A DNA stretch of 64,000 bases from Vibrio sp. 10N.286.49.B1 (GCF_002873335.1 NZ_MCUW01000013.1:1-64000), one strand, 5' to 3'. Positions 34,568-46,000 are shown, counted from the stretch's first letter. A program made the numbers and translations. Notes: generated from the letters alone by a model not told the origin.

Positions 34568-34970
34568 TCAGCGAGGCTTTAGCTTAATTGAAGTTATGAT
34601 TTCTTTTTGTTTGATTAGTGTTGGCGCATTGGGGTTAGTAAAAATGCAAACCTACATTGAGCAACGCGCCGATTATGCATCGCAGAGTATTCAGGCGCTT
34701 GGGTTGGCAGAGTCACAACTAGAGTGGTTTCGAACGCGTGGCGCCGATGCGGCGATGTCGACATTGCCCATCGCTGATTTTGATGCTGACATTGTTGATG
34801 GCATAGATGCAACTCATTCTCCTTTTTTGATCGAATGGACCATCGATACTGGTTTATTAGAAGGTCGCGTCAAAACCATTGATATCGAGGTGACATGGCC
34901 GGGTCGAGCCGGGCAACATCAATCGATTAATTTACAAACCAAGCTCACGCAATACAGTGAATTTGACTAG
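34557..34970 (+). CDS. pilV: PilV-like minor pilin
   Basis: This 137-residue prepilin has R-G^F-S-L-I-E-V-M-I-S-F-C-L-I-S-V-G-A-L-G-L, the PilV pattern with Glu at +5. The GTG at 34557 follows AAAGG by about nine bases and overlaps the pilX end by 11 bases. The upstream ATG of the open frame would give a 30-residue extension lying entirely inside pilX and is rejected. Confidence 0.85.
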   Translation: MTSNQRGFSLIEVMISFCLISVGALGLVKMQTYIEQRADYASQSIQALGLAESQLEWFRTRGADAAMSTLPIADFDADIVDGIDATHSPFLIEWTIDTGLLEGRVKTIDIEVTWPGRAGQHQSINLQTKLTQYSEFD

Positions 34971-35324
34971 CGCTCTTGAGCGCCAGGTACCTGCCGATTT
35001 CTGATTTTTCCTTTCTCACTTTTTATCATCACGAGTGATATTGTCACGTATTGCATTGGCCTCCTAACTTGGTCGATTAGTGCGCTATTATTATATAATT
35101 GGGTGTTTTACGTGCTAGTTAGAGGAATGTTTTGAATATGTGCGGATTAATGTTGTTTTTATGTTATCTGTACTGGTGTTTTTTGCAAAATAAGTCTACA
35201 AAAATGGAAATACTTTGAAATTATCTACTATTTTAATTTTTTTTAAATAAAATGAGCACGAAGAATTTATAACACAGTGAAGCTACCCAAAGTTCACGCA
35301 TTACAACATCAAAATGGAGTTACC
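34971..35324. other. AT-rich gap before the first AbgT gene
   Basis: A short hairpin GCGCTC-TT-GAGCGC (34970-34983) follows pilV but lacks an immediate T-run. The remaining sequence is AT-rich with no gene visible, and presumably contains the promoter of the transporter. Confidence 0.5.
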
Positions 35325-36884
35325 ATGAGTAACCAAAATATCAATCAAGCACCAACTCCAAAGCCGAGTGGAATGGATCGCTTTTTAAACGCAATTGAAA
35401 AGGCAGGGAACAAGATTCCTGATCCTGCTATTCTCTTTTTCTGGGCACTCGTTATTGTTTGGGTTGCTTCTGCTGTTTTATCTAATGTTAGTTTTGACTT
35501 AATTAACCCGCGTACTGGCGGTGTGCTTGAAGTGAATAACTTGCTAACAGGCGAAGCGCTAGCAAGCTTCTTAGCCAACATGGTTACAACGTTCACAAGC
35601 TTTGCACCACTTGGTATTGTATTGGTTGCAATGTTGGGTGTTGGTGTTGCTGATTCATCTGGCTTTATCCAAACTGGTCTGAAAAAGATGTTGAATTTCA
35701 CGCCAGCAAAACTTCTGACACCAATGTTGATCTTGGTGGCTATCGTTTCTCATACTGCAGCCGACGCTGGTTATGTATTGGTTATCCCGCTTGGTGGTAT
35801 CATCTTCCATGCTGCAGGTCGTCACCCACTGGCTGGTATTGCTGCGGCGTTTGCTGGTGTATCAGGTGGTTTCTCTGCTAACTTTATTCCGTCTGGTATT
35901 GACCCGCTTTTGGCTGGTTTCACACAAACTGCCGCTCAAGTATTAGACCAAGATTATGTGATTAACCCACTTTCAAATATTTTCTTCACAGGCCTATCTT
36001 CAATCCTAGTGATTGCAATTGGTTGGTACGTAACAGAGAAAATCATTGAACCGCGTCTTGCTAACCTTCCTGTTGATGAAGATGCAGAAGAAGCACCAGA
36101 TCTGGGTTCGTTCAACGAAACAGAATCAAAAGCTTTCCGTGCTGCAGGCTGGGCTATGATGGCTGGTATTGCGTTGCTAGTGGTTGCGCTTATGCCTGAA
36201 AACTCGGCACTTCGTTCTCCTGAAGGTGAGCTGACCGCGTTCTCTGCACCTATCATGCAGTCGATTGTACCTTTGATCTTTATCCTGTTTATTATTCCGG
36301 GTATTGTTTACGGCCGTGTTTCAGGGACGTTTAAAAACAGCAATGACATCATTAAGGCTATGTCACACACCATGTCTACCATGGGTGCATACATTGTAAT
36401 GTCGTTCTTCTGTGCTCAGTTTTTATCAGCATTTGCTCAATCAAACATTGGTACGATGCTGGCACTTTACGGTGCAGAAGGTCTGAAAGCGATGAACCTT
36501 CCGGGTCAAGCGACTATCGTAGGGATGATTCTTCTTACTGCGTTTGTAAACCTTCTTGTGGGTTCTGCATCGGCTAAATGGGCGCTTATTGGCCCAATCC
36601 TAGTGCCAATGCTTATGGCGGTTGGTATCTCCCCTGAGCTTTCTCAGGCGGCTTACCGTGTAGGGGATTCTGTGTCTAACATCATTTCTCCACTTATGGT
36701 GTTCTTCCCGCTAGTTGTGGTTTACTGCCAACGCTACGTTAAATCAACGGGTATCGGTACGTTGGCTTCATTGATGATGCCATTCTCTATCGCTATGCTC
36801 ATTGGCTGGACCGCGTTCTTGCTGGCTTACTGGGCACTTGGTATTCCGCTAGGTATTCAAGCACCTTACACTTACACGATGTAA
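35325..36884 (+). CDS. AbgT-family transporter
   Basis: This polytopic inner-membrane protein of 519 residues is of the AbgT family (p-aminobenzoyl-glutamate importer of E. coli; MtrF and YdaH relatives export sulfonamides). Family features are D-P-A-I-L-F-F-W-A, S-F-A-P-L-G-I-V-L-V-A-M-L-G-V-G-V-A-D-S-S-G, S-H-T-A-A-D-A-G-Y-V and F-A-G-V-S-G-G-F-S-A-N. In the C-terminal half G-S-A-S-A-K-W-A matches the second re-entrant region. ATG at 35325 has GGAG six bases upstream; ATG-like starts upstream add 16 unrelated residues. The substrate is unknown. A paralogue lies at 51437-53023. Confidence 0.9.
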   Translation: MSNQNINQAPTPKPSGMDRFLNAIEKAGNKIPDPAILFFWALVIVWVASAVLSNVSFDLINPRTGGVLEVNNLLTGEALASFLANMVTTFTSFAPLGIVLVAMLGVGVADSSGFIQTGLKKMLNFTPAKLLTPMLILVAIVSHTAADAGYVLVIPLGGIIFHAAGRHPLAGIAAAFAGVSGGFSANFIPSGIDPLLAGFTQTAAQVLDQDYVINPLSNIFFTGLSSILVIAIGWYVTEKIIEPRLANLPVDEDAEEAPDLGSFNETESKAFRAAGWAMMAGIALLVVALMPENSALRSPEGELTAFSAPIMQSIVPLIFILFIIPGIVYGRVSGTFKNSNDIIKAMSHTMSTMGAYIVMSFFCAQFLSAFAQSNIGTMLALYGAEGLKAMNLPGQATIVGMILLTAFVNLLVGSASAKWALIGPILVPMLMAVGISPELSQAAYRVGDSVSNIISPLMVFFPLVVVYCQRYVKSTGIGTLASLMMPFSIAMLIGWTAFLLAYWALGIPLGIQAPYTYTM

Positions 36885-36941
36885 AGGTAAGGGATCTGCG
36901 CCGGTGAAGTACACGGGTGCAACCTAAAGTGATAAATAGAG

Positions 36942-36969
36942 AAAATCCCGTCCTTGAGACGGGATTTTT
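36942..36969. terminator. Terminator after the first AbgT gene
   Basis: AAAATCCCGTC-CTTGA-GACGGGATTTT with T-rich flank, between convergent genes. Confidence 0.92.
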
Positions 36970-37058
36970 ATTCTGTTGAGCACTTTAAACAAGGGCGCTT
37001 TAGTCATGAACTGCGTTTACCCATTAAAGTAGGGAAAGAGCAACATTCAGCGCAATGC

Positions 37059-37910
37059 TCATCGAGAGGTATTTAAGAAACTGGCGTGAAATCTAAGATG
37101 ATCGTCTATAAAGCTTTGTATAAAGTAATAGCTGTGATCATACCCTGGCTGCATTCTAAGTTTTACATCACTACCAGAAACTTCGGCAGCGGCAAGCAAC
37201 AACTCAGGCTTGAGTTGCTCTTGCAAGAAGCCATCATCTTCCCCCTGGTCGACTAGAATCGGTAACGTCGCCATTTTTGCCTTTAGCAGCTCGACACTAT
37301 CGTATTCTTTCCAGCCGTCTACATTACTGCCTAGGTATTGGCTAAAGGCCTTTTGCCCCCAAGGACAATTCATTGGGTTAGTGATAGGACTAAAGGCTGA
37401 AATAGAGCGATACTTGTCGCTATTCTTCAGACCTATTGTCAAAGCGCCATGCCCGCCCATGCTATGTCCTGAGATGGATTTGTCTTGTGTTACAGGGAAA
37501 TGGTGTTCAATCAGTGCCGGTAGTTCATCAACGACATAGCGATACATGTGATAGTTTCGGTTCCATGGCGATTGAGTGGCATTTAGATAAAAACCTGCAC
37601 CGAGCCCAAAATCATACGCACCGTCAGGATCATCAGGAATGCCTTCGCCACGTGGGCTGGTGTCTGGTGCCACAATGGCGATGCCTAATTTAGCGGCCAT
37701 CTTGAACGCGCCCGCCTTTTGCATAAAGTTTTCATCGCTGCATGTTAAGCCTGACAGCCAATATAGGACTGGCACTGGCGTCTCTTTAGTGGCTTCAGGA
37801 GGAAGATAGACTGCAAATCTCATCGAGCAATCTAACGCGCTAGAGTGATGAGTATATTGTTTATGCCAACCGCCAAAGGCTTTTGCTTGGCTAATGTTTT
37901 CAATAGTCAT
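37059..37910 (-). CDS. fghA: S-formylglutathione hydrolase
   Basis: This esterase hydrolyses S-formylglutathione to formate and glutathione, the second step of formaldehyde removal. The 283-residue protein has the alpha/beta-hydrolase nucleophile elbow G-H-S-M-G-G-H-G-A (about residues 145-153). Family motifs are Y-W-L-S-G-L-T-C-S-D-E-N-F, A-P-D-T-S-P-R-G, and the acid/His region Q-G-E-D-D-G-F and Y-D-H-S-Y-Y-F. It is downstream of frmA on the same strand, with an intrinsic terminator between them. Confidence 0.95.
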   Translation of the reverse strand: MTIENISQAKAFGGWHKQYTHHSSALDCSMRFAVYLPPEATKETPVPVLYWLSGLTCSDENFMQKAGAFKMAAKLGIAIVAPDTSPRGEGIPDDPDGAYDFGLGAGFYLNATQSPWNRNYHMYRYVVDELPALIEHHFPVTQDKSISGHSMGGHGALTIGLKNSDKYRSISAFSPITNPMNCPWGQKAFSQYLGSNVDGWKEYDSVELLKAKMATLPILVDQGEDDGFLQEQLKPELLLAAAEVSGSDVKLRMQPGYDHSYYFIQSFIDDHLRFHASFLNTSR

Positions 37911-37925
37911 GGGGATTTTTATGCT

Positions 37926-37957
37926 CCAAAAAAGCCCTAGGGTTGAGTCTAGGGCTT
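37926..37957 (-). terminator. Terminator or attenuator between frmA and fghA
   Basis: On the minus strand AAGCCCTAG-ACTCAACC-CTAGGGCTT is followed by TTTT, 10 bases after the frmA stop. It would lower fghA expression relative to frmA. Confidence 0.8.
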
Positions 37958-37966
37958 AGTCGATGG

Positions 37967-39133
<1,167 letters not shown>

Positions 39134-39252
39134 TTATGATTCACGGGTGAATTCAGTCTTGTAAGACTAGCTCACTGTGCGTCATTTGCATTTGATACCG
39201 CCAGTATATTTGTTTCTTAAAAAATGATAATTAGCAAGATTTGAAATAAACT

Positions 39253-39268
39253 ATTACCACAGTGTAAT
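39253..39268. promoter_or_regulatory. Putative LysR-type operator
   Basis: ATTAC-CACAGT-GTAAT is an inverted repeat of the T-N11-A class, 15 bases before the LysR gene and in the divergent gap to frmA. Confidence 0.5.
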
Positions 39269-39282
39269 AATCAGGGTGTTTT

Positions 39283-40152
39283 ATGGCAGATTGGGAAGGC
39301 GTAAATGAATTTGTTGCGGTGGTTGAAAGCCAAAGTTTTACCGGTGCCGCGAAACGGCTTAATACATCGGTGGCCAATATTAGTCGTCGTGTGAATGCAC
39401 TAGAACAGCGTCTAGGGGTAAAGTTGTTGGTGCGAACGACCCGAAAAGTATCAGTGACAGAAGCGGGGGAGAGTTACTTCCGACACTGTAAACCGCTACT
39501 TGAAGGCTTGATGAGTGCGGAGCTTGCGGTGACTCAATTGCAAATTGCCCCAAAAGGATTAATCAAGGTTACAGCGCCCGTGACGTTTGGGGAGCAATCA
39601 TTAGCCCCTATTTTGCATCAGTTCCTAAAGCTCCACCCACAAATCGAGTTGGATGTTATGCTCTCAAACCAAAAAGTCGACTTAGTACAAGAAGGGTTTG
39701 ATCTAGCGATTCGTTTAGGCCAGCTTGATGACTCGACAATGATGGCCAGAAAGCTGCTTGATCGGCAATTGTTTGTTTGTTGTAGTCCTGATTATCTGGC
39801 CACTTACGGTGAGCCGCATACGCTGTCTGAGCTAAAAAGGCACCAATGTCTTAGAGGATCTGTTAAACACTGGCGCTTCTCAAATGGAGGCAGTGAGCGA
39901 ATGATCAATATTAATGGTCGATTACAATGTAATAGCGGTTACGCATTAGTCGATGCAGCGTTAAAAGGTTTGGGTATCGTTCAACTTCCCGATTATTATG
40001 TGCAGTCTTACTTGGAGTCGGGCGAGCTGGTTGAATTGCTCACCGACTATCGTGGTGACAGAGAAGGCATTTGGGCGTTGTATCCACAAAATAGAATGCT
40101 AACGTCGAAGGTGAGAACATTGATCGATTATCTTGTTGAGGCATTTCGTTAA
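39283..40152 (+). CDS. LysR-family transcriptional regulator, divergent from frmA
   Basis: This 289-residue LysR-type regulator has an N-terminal winged helix (F-V-A-V-V-E-S-Q-S-F-T-G-A-A-K-R-L, S-R-R-V-N-A-L-E-Q-R-L-G-V-K-L-L-V-R-T-T-R). The periplasmic-binding-protein-like effector domain follows. Divergent placement and a T-N11-A inverted repeat in the gap suggest that it controls frmA-fghA. E. coli uses the unrelated FrmR for that job, so the assignment is inference. It is followed one base later by tadA. Confidence 0.92.
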   Translation: MADWEGVNEFVAVVESQSFTGAAKRLNTSVANISRRVNALEQRLGVKLLVRTTRKVSVTEAGESYFRHCKPLLEGLMSAELAVTQLQIAPKGLIKVTAPVTFGEQSLAPILHQFLKLHPQIELDVMLSNQKVDLVQEGFDLAIRLGQLDDSTMMARKLLDRQLFVCCSPDYLATYGEPHTLSELKRHQCLRGSVKHWRFSNGGSERMININGRLQCNSGYALVDAALKGLGIVQLPDYYVQSYLESGELVELLTDYRGDREGIWALYPQNRMLTSKVRTLIDYLVEAFR

Positions 40153-40153
40153 C

Positions 40154-40702
40154 ATGACAAAAGAACATACGGAAGAAGCGGTGATTTACAGCGAAGATGA
40201 TCAGCGGTTTATGCGCCGAGCAATAGCGTTAGCGAATGAGGCGGAGCTCGAAGGAGAAGTCCCCGTCGGTGCGGTGCTTGTTAAAGACGGTGAGGTTATT
40301 GCTGAAGGATGGAATCGATCCATTGGCCAACATGATGCAACTGCGCACGCGGAGATTCAGGTGTTGAGATCGGCCGGGAAAACACTCGGGAACTACCGCC
40401 TACTTGATACCACATTGTACGTGACGCTAGAGCCATGTCCGATGTGCGCGGGTGCGTTACTCCATAGCAGAGTGAAACGAATCGTTTATGGCGCGCCAGA
40501 TTTGAAAGCGGGAGCGGCAGGGACGGTACTTAATTTATTTGAGAGTCAGGCTTCGTATCATTATGCTGACGTTGAGGCGGGGTTGTTGGCTGATGAGTGC
40601 CGAGGTCAGCTTCAAGCGTTTTTTAAGCGCAGACGAAAAGAGATCAAAGACGCCAAAAAAGCCAAGCGTGAACAAGAAGAAAAAGGAACAACAAACACCT
40701 GA
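40154..40702 (+). CDS. tadA: TadA, tRNA-specific adenosine deaminase
   Basis: TadA converts A34 to inosine in tRNA-Arg(ACG). The 182-residue protein has zinc and catalytic motifs H-A-E (D-A-T-A-H-A-E-I) and P-C-P-M-C, plus G-E-V-P-V-G-A-V-L-V. The C-terminal tail is long and lysine-rich. ATG at 40154 lies just after the LysR stop. The frame could start earlier inside LysR, but that extension is not family sequence. The stop codon lies in the arm of a 10-bp hairpin. Confidence 0.95.
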   Translation: MTKEHTEEAVIYSEDDQRFMRRAIALANEAELEGEVPVGAVLVKDGEVIAEGWNRSIGQHDATAHAEIQVLRSAGKTLGNYRLLDTTLYVTLEPCPMCAGALLHSRVKRIVYGAPDLKAGAAGTVLNLFESQASYHYADVEAGLLADECRGQLQAFFKRRRKEIKDAKKAKREQEEKGTTNT

Positions 40703-40716
40703 TTGCCAGGTGTTTG
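40692..40716. terminator. Hairpin between tadA and the basic microprotein gene
   Basis: CAAACACCTG-ATTGC-CAGGTGTTTG is a perfect 10-bp stem overlapping the tadA stop. On the minus strand it is followed by TTGTTCCTTTTT, fitting a terminator for the convergent small gene. Confidence 0.7.
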
Positions 40717-40727
40717 TACAAAATAGT

Positions 40728-40865
40728 TTAAGGTGCGATAAGCTGCATGAATGCACGATTACGCCAAATGATTTTTTTCTTGTTATTGGCCAGTTTACGT
40801 TTTCGGCGATTAGCCGAGACCGTTTTACTCAGGTTTTTTGATTGTACTCGTCTCTTAGCAAGCAT
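40728..40865 (-). CDS. Highly basic 45-residue microprotein
   Basis: The frame has an excellent ribosome-binding site (TAGGAGAT, eight bases before ATG) and a hairpin just after the stop. The product starts M-L-A-K-R-R-V-Q-S-K-N-L and contains N-R-R-K-R-K-L-A-N-N-K-K-K. It ends I-W-R-N-R-A-F-M-Q-L-I-A-P. About one third of residues are Lys or Arg, like small ribosomal or RNA-binding proteins. I do not recognise a family. It is convergent with tadA and upstream of mltF on the same strand, but separated from it by 260 bases. Confidence 0.7.
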   Translation of the reverse strand: MLAKRRVQSKNLSKTVSANRRKRKLANNKKKIIWRNRAFMQLIAP

Positions 40866-41128
40866 GAAACGATCTCCTATCACTAATAATTAGTTGTCTC
40901 AGTGGGCAGGCAAGGGGGGAATCAAACATCCCTTATCCTCAAAGTGCGCTACAGGTGTATACATTGCGGATGTGACAATATCATTAATTTAGGATGAGTT
41001 GGCGCTTTTTCATAGTTTGAGTGCCGTCGCATAATAATCAAGGGTAAAAACGGACGTAACTTTCGACGCGTTTTACCCTTGGATGTCTGCTATCTCAGCA
41101 GGATTATTTTATCTGCACAAAGCCATTC
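40866..41128. other. Gap between the microprotein gene and mltF
   Basis: An inverted repeat AAGGGTAAAAACG/CGTTTTACCCTT (41040-41080) lies 50 bases after mltF on its minus strand and may end its transcript, without a clear T-run. The rest should contain the microprotein promoter. No other gene is seen. Confidence 0.5.
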
Positions 41129-42712
41129 TTATTGAGTGTCACCTGACGCGCTGGCTTCATTTGACGAGGTAGTTTCATTTTCAGGCGATGATGCGACTGC
41201 ACTGCTGACCGAATGAGAGATTGCCCCCTCAGCGCCAGATACCGGTTCTATGGGGGTAATGACCTCTATTCCCTCAGTGCTATTATCCAGTGCGGCCTCG
41301 GCGGCAATTTTCTTGTCAACGTGGCCAATAATACTTTGATAGTAGCGGCGAATGTTTTCGACATAGTTTTGAGCCTCATCTCCACGAGCATAACCATATC
41401 GAGTTTGACTGTAGTATTTCTTTTGGCGCAATAGAGGCAGGCGATCTTTAACATCAGCCCAAGCGTCAGGGTTACCACCTTGGCGCTTGGTCAGTCGTCG
41501 AGCGTCCATCATATGCCCAAACCCAAGGTTGTATGAGGCAAGCGCAAACCATATTTTTTCGTGTTCGGGAATGGAATCGGGGACTCGGCCGACGATATAG
41601 CGCAGGTACTGTACGCCACCACGAACAGACTGCTCAGGGTCAAGGCGGTTAGTCACATTGACAATTTTAGCCGTTGGTAGGGTCAGCATCATCATCCCAC
41701 GCACCCCAGTTGGAGATTTGGCTACGGGGTTCCAATGTGACTCTTGATAGGCTAGAGCAGCAATTAGGCGCCAGTCGAACTCTTGAGAGTACTGTTTAAA
41801 CAATGGTGACCATTTCGGTAGTTTACTGTCGAGAGCTCGAATAAAGGCGCGCGTGTCGACGTAATCGAATGTACCGATATGACCGATGTATTTCTCTTCT
41901 AGGTTGGCGAGGTCACCGCTTTGTTTGAGATTGCCAAAAAACTCGATAAGTAATGCGTATAAACTCTCATCATCCGATTTACGCATATACCAAGATATCG
42001 GTTGGTCTTCGGTCATTTCAAAAGCAAGGGCTAAATCTGGGTAGATTCGTTGCGAAAGAGAGAGTTCGACCGAATCTGCCATGGTGAACAGTAGCTCGCC
42101 TTCAGAGACTTGCTTGAGCAGATCGTTGACATCGGCATTGGCATCGACTTTGTAGTGAAATTCAGGGTTATTTTCCGCAACGTTATCCAACGTCCGCTCA
42201 AAGTGAGAGTCTTGTACGACAGCAAAGATGTCCTCCCCCTCGGCTTTTTCGACTAATTCCGCTTGATTTGCTAAAAGCTGTTCTAGGTTTCTTGGGCGCC
42301 ATTGGCCCTTTTTATAGACTACTTGTTGGCTGACGTAATAATACGCTGGACCTGCTCTAAATTGCTTAATTCGTTGAGGAGACTGGCTTAGCCCTGCGGA
42401 AATAATATCAATCTCCCCTTTCTCTAGGGCAGGGAAGAGGCTCGCTAAACGATAAGCGGGTTTCATTTCCAGTTTTACGCCTAATTCATCAGCAAACTGA
42501 CGTGCGAGCTCATAATCGAGCCCTGTCGGGCCATCGGGGCCGATATAATAAGAAAGCTGATTGTTAAGCGTGCCGACTCGAAGCACACCACGCTCTTTGA
42601 TGCCTTCTAGCTCACTTTTAGGATCAGAATCAATCTGGCATCCAAAGAGCCCTAAAGATAAGGTCAACAAGGAGGCAAGCTTTAGCCAACGTATATCAGA
42701 AATATTTCGCAT
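41129..42712 (-). CDS. mltF: MltF, membrane-bound lytic murein transglycosylase F
   Basis: MltF cleaves peptidoglycan glycan strands with formation of anhydro-muramic acid. The 527-residue lipoprotein has a signal with lipobox L-F-G-C (Cys25) and an extracellular solute-binding (SBP-bac-3) domain that acts as a regulator. The C-terminal SLT domain has the catalytic Glu in Y-Q-E-S-H-W-N-P and then G-V-R-G-M-M-M-L-T. The Ser/Glu-rich tail is about 50 residues. It is divergent from purL. Confidence 0.95.
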   Translation of the reverse strand: MRNISDIRWLKLASLLTLSLGLFGCQIDSDPKSELEGIKERGVLRVGTLNNQLSYYIGPDGPTGLDYELARQFADELGVKLEMKPAYRLASLFPALEKGEIDIISAGLSQSPQRIKQFRAGPAYYYVSQQVVYKKGQWRPRNLEQLLANQAELVEKAEGEDIFAVVQDSHFERTLDNVAENNPEFHYKVDANADVNDLLKQVSEGELLFTMADSVELSLSQRIYPDLALAFEMTEDQPISWYMRKSDDESLYALLIEFFGNLKQSGDLANLEEKYIGHIGTFDYVDTRAFIRALDSKLPKWSPLFKQYSQEFDWRLIAALAYQESHWNPVAKSPTGVRGMMMLTLPTAKIVNVTNRLDPEQSVRGGVQYLRYIVGRVPDSIPEHEKIWFALASYNLGFGHMMDARRLTKRQGGNPDAWADVKDRLPLLRQKKYYSQTRYGYARGDEAQNYVENIRRYYQSIIGHVDKKIAAEAALDNSTEGIEVITPIEPVSGAEGAISHSVSSAVASSPENETTSSNEASASGDTQ

Positions 42713-42850
42713 TAATTCATTTATCTCACAAGAACTATGTTGCCTTTATACCAAAGCTAGAACTTCTGGCAAAGCAACATCATAGAAACTCTCGTTTACT
42801 ATCACTTTATCGACATTGAACGACGGTTTTTTGTCTTTCGAAAAAAAATG

Positions 42851-42866
42851 ACGAAAACGTTTGCGT
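42851..42866. promoter_or_regulatory. PurR operator upstream of purL
   Basis: ACGAAAACGTTTGCGT is the exact complement of the PurR consensus ACGCAAACGTTTTCGT. It lies just upstream of the purL promoter. Confidence 0.92.
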
Positions 42867-42872
42867 TAGTGG

Positions 42873-42901
42873 TTACGTCACAAAAAAAAATACACTATAA
42901 T
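42873..42901 (+). promoter_or_regulatory. purL promoter
   Basis: TTACGT (42873-42878) and TATAAT (42896-42901) are 17 bp apart, with the PurR site just upstream. Confidence 0.7.
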
Positions 42902-43009
42902 ACGCCCGAATCAGGGTAGGAGAAATTGGCATACGTTCATTTTTATTATGTAACCAATTGAATTTATTCCAATATCACCTCAAATCAATTGCATAAGAGA
43001 CCTAAGCAC

Positions 43010-46000
43010 ATGAGAATTTTGCGTGGCTCCCCAGCTCTTTCTGAGTTTCGTGTTAACAAGCTAGTCGATCTTTGTCGTGAACTAAGCCTACCTGTAACGG
43101 GTATTTATGCTGAGTTTGCTCACTTTGCCGATCTAACGTCAGACCTAGACGCGTCTGAAATTGAAAAGTTGGAAAAGCTACTGACTTACGGACCAACAAT
43201 CGAAGAGCACGAACCAACGGGCACATTGTTACTTGTCACGCCTCGTCCGGGTACTATCTCGCCATGGTCGTCTAAATCGACAGACATTGCGCATAACTGT
43301 GGTCTTAATAAAGTCTCACGCTTAGAGCGTGGTACCGCTTTTTATGTTGAGTCTTCTACTGAGCTAACTAAGCTTCAATTAGTTGAGTTAAAAGCGATTC
43401 TTCATGACCGCATGATGGAAGTTGTTTTTTCTGACTTCGATTCAGTGTCGGCGCTCTTCACGGTAGCAGAGCCTGCTCCTTATGCTGAGGTTGACTTATT
43501 GAACGGCGGCCGTAAAGCCCTCGAAGAAGCGAACATCACGCTGGGCCTTGCACTCGCAGAAGATGAAATTGATTACCTTCTTGAAAGCTTCACTGAAAAG
43601 CTAGGTCGTAACCCGACTGACATCGAGCTTATGATGTTTGCACAAGCGAACTCAGAGCACTGTCGTCACAAGATCTTTAACGCTGATTGGACTATCGATG
43701 GCGTTAAGCAAGAAAAATCATTGTTTAAGATGATTAAGAACACGTTCGAAGTAACACCAGAGCATGTGTTGTCTGCTTATAAAGATAACGCCGCTGTCAT
43801 GAGTGGTTCAACCGTTGGACGTTTCTTCCCAGATCCAAAAACACGTCAATACAACTATCATCAAGAAAAGACTCACATCTTGATGAAAGTAGAAACGCAC
43901 AACCACCCAACGGCAATCTCTCCGTGGCCAGGTGCATCAACAGGTTCAGGCGGTGAAATCCGTGATGAAGGCGCAACCGGTATTGGTGGTAAGCCAAAAG
44001 CAGGTCTAGTGGCGTTCTCTGTATCTAACCTTAAGATCCCGAACTTCGTTCAGCCTTGGGAAACGGATTTTGGTAAGCCAAGCCGTATCGTAACGGCGTT
44101 GGATATTATGCTAGAAGGCCCACTAGGTGGCGCGGCATTCAACAACGAATTTGGTCGTCCGAATCTACTCGGTTACTTCCGTACTTACGAAGAAAGAGTT
44201 AACTCTCATAACGGTGAAGAAGTTCGTGGTTACCACAAGCCAATCATGCTTGCTGGTGGTCTAGGTAACATCCGTGATGATCATGTTCAAAAGAAAGAGA
44301 TCCCAGTCGGTGCAAGCCTAATTGTTCTTGGCGGTCCAGCGATGAACATCGGCCTTGGTGGCGGTGCTGCTTCTTCTATGGATTCTGGTTCTTCTTCTGA
44401 AGATCTAGACTTTGCTTCTGTACAACGTGAAAACCCAGAGATGGAACGTCGTTGCCAAGAAGTTATTGACCGTTGTTGGCAGCTTGGTGATGCGAACCCA
44501 ATTGCATTTATTCACGATGTAGGCGCGGGCGGTATCTCGAATGCACTTCCTGAGCTGGTAGACGATGGTGAGCGTGGCGGTATTTTCAACCTACGTGACG
44601 TGCCAAACGATGAGCCGGGCATGAGCCCACTTGAGATCTGGTGTAACGAATCTCAAGAGCGTTACGTAATGGCGGTTGCTGATAAAGACATGGCAACGTT
44701 CGATGCCATTTGTAAGCGTGAGCGTGCACCATACGCAGTCGTTGGTAAAGCAACGGAAGAGCGTGAGCTTAAACTTGAAGATTCACACTTCGACAACACG
44801 CCAATTGACATGCCAATGGACATCTTATTAGGTAAAACGCCTAAGATGCACCGTGATGCGAAAACGCTAAAAGCAAATAACCCAGCGATTGACCGTTCTG
44901 GTATCGAAATGAATGAAGCGGTTGACCGTGTTCTTCGCTTGCCAACAGTTGCAGAAAAAACATTCCTTATCACCATCGGTGACCGCTCGGTAACTGGCCT
45001 TGTTGCTCGTGACCAAATGGTTGGCCCATGGCAGGTTCCTGTTGCTAACTGCGCGGTAACTGCAGCTAGTTACGACTCTTACCACGGTGAGGCAATGTCT
45101 CTTGGTGAGCGCACGCCAGTGGCACTACTAGACTTCGGTGCATCGGCTCGTCTAGCGGTTGGTGAAGCAATCACTAACATCGCAGCGACGAACATCGGCG
45201 ATATCAAACACATTAAACTGTCAGCGAACTGGATGTCTCCAGCGGGTCACCCAGGTGAAGATGCTGGTCTGTACGAAGCGGTGAAAGCTGTTGGTGAAGA
45301 GCTTTGTCCTGCACTTGGCTTAACGATTCCAGTTGGTAAAGACTCAATGTCGATGAAGACCAAGTGGGAAGATAATGGCGAGCAAAAAGAAGTCACGTCT
45401 CCGCTGTCTCTTGTTATCACTGCATTTGCCCGTGTTGAAGATGTTCGTAAGACAATCACGCCGCAGCTTCGTACCGACAAAGGTGATTCAAGCCTAGTAC
45501 TTATCGACCTAGGTAACGGCAAAAACCGTATGGGTGCAACAGCACTTGCACAGGTTTACAAGCAGCTTGGTGATAAGCCAGCAGACGTAGACAACGCAGC
45601 GCAGCTAAAAGGTTTCTACGAAGGCGTTCAGGCGCTAGTTGCTAACGACCAAGTTGTCGCTTACCACGATAAAGGCGATGGTGGTTTATTCGTAACGCTT
45701 GCTGAAATGGCATTCGCAGGCCACTGTGGTGTTAATGCTAATATTGAAACATTAGGTGAAGACGCATTAGCCGCATTGTTTAACGAAGAGTTGGGTGCTG
45801 TCATCCAAGTTCGTAACGATGACCTAGACGCCGTACTTGCTACGCTTGCTGCAAATGGTCTAGAAACGTGTTCACACGTAATCGGTTCTGTTGAAGCCTC
45901 TGATGCGCTCGTGATTAAATCTGGTGAATCGGTAGTGATTGAACGTAACCGTACTGAACTACGCACGATCTGGGCTGAAACTACGCATAAAATGCAATCA

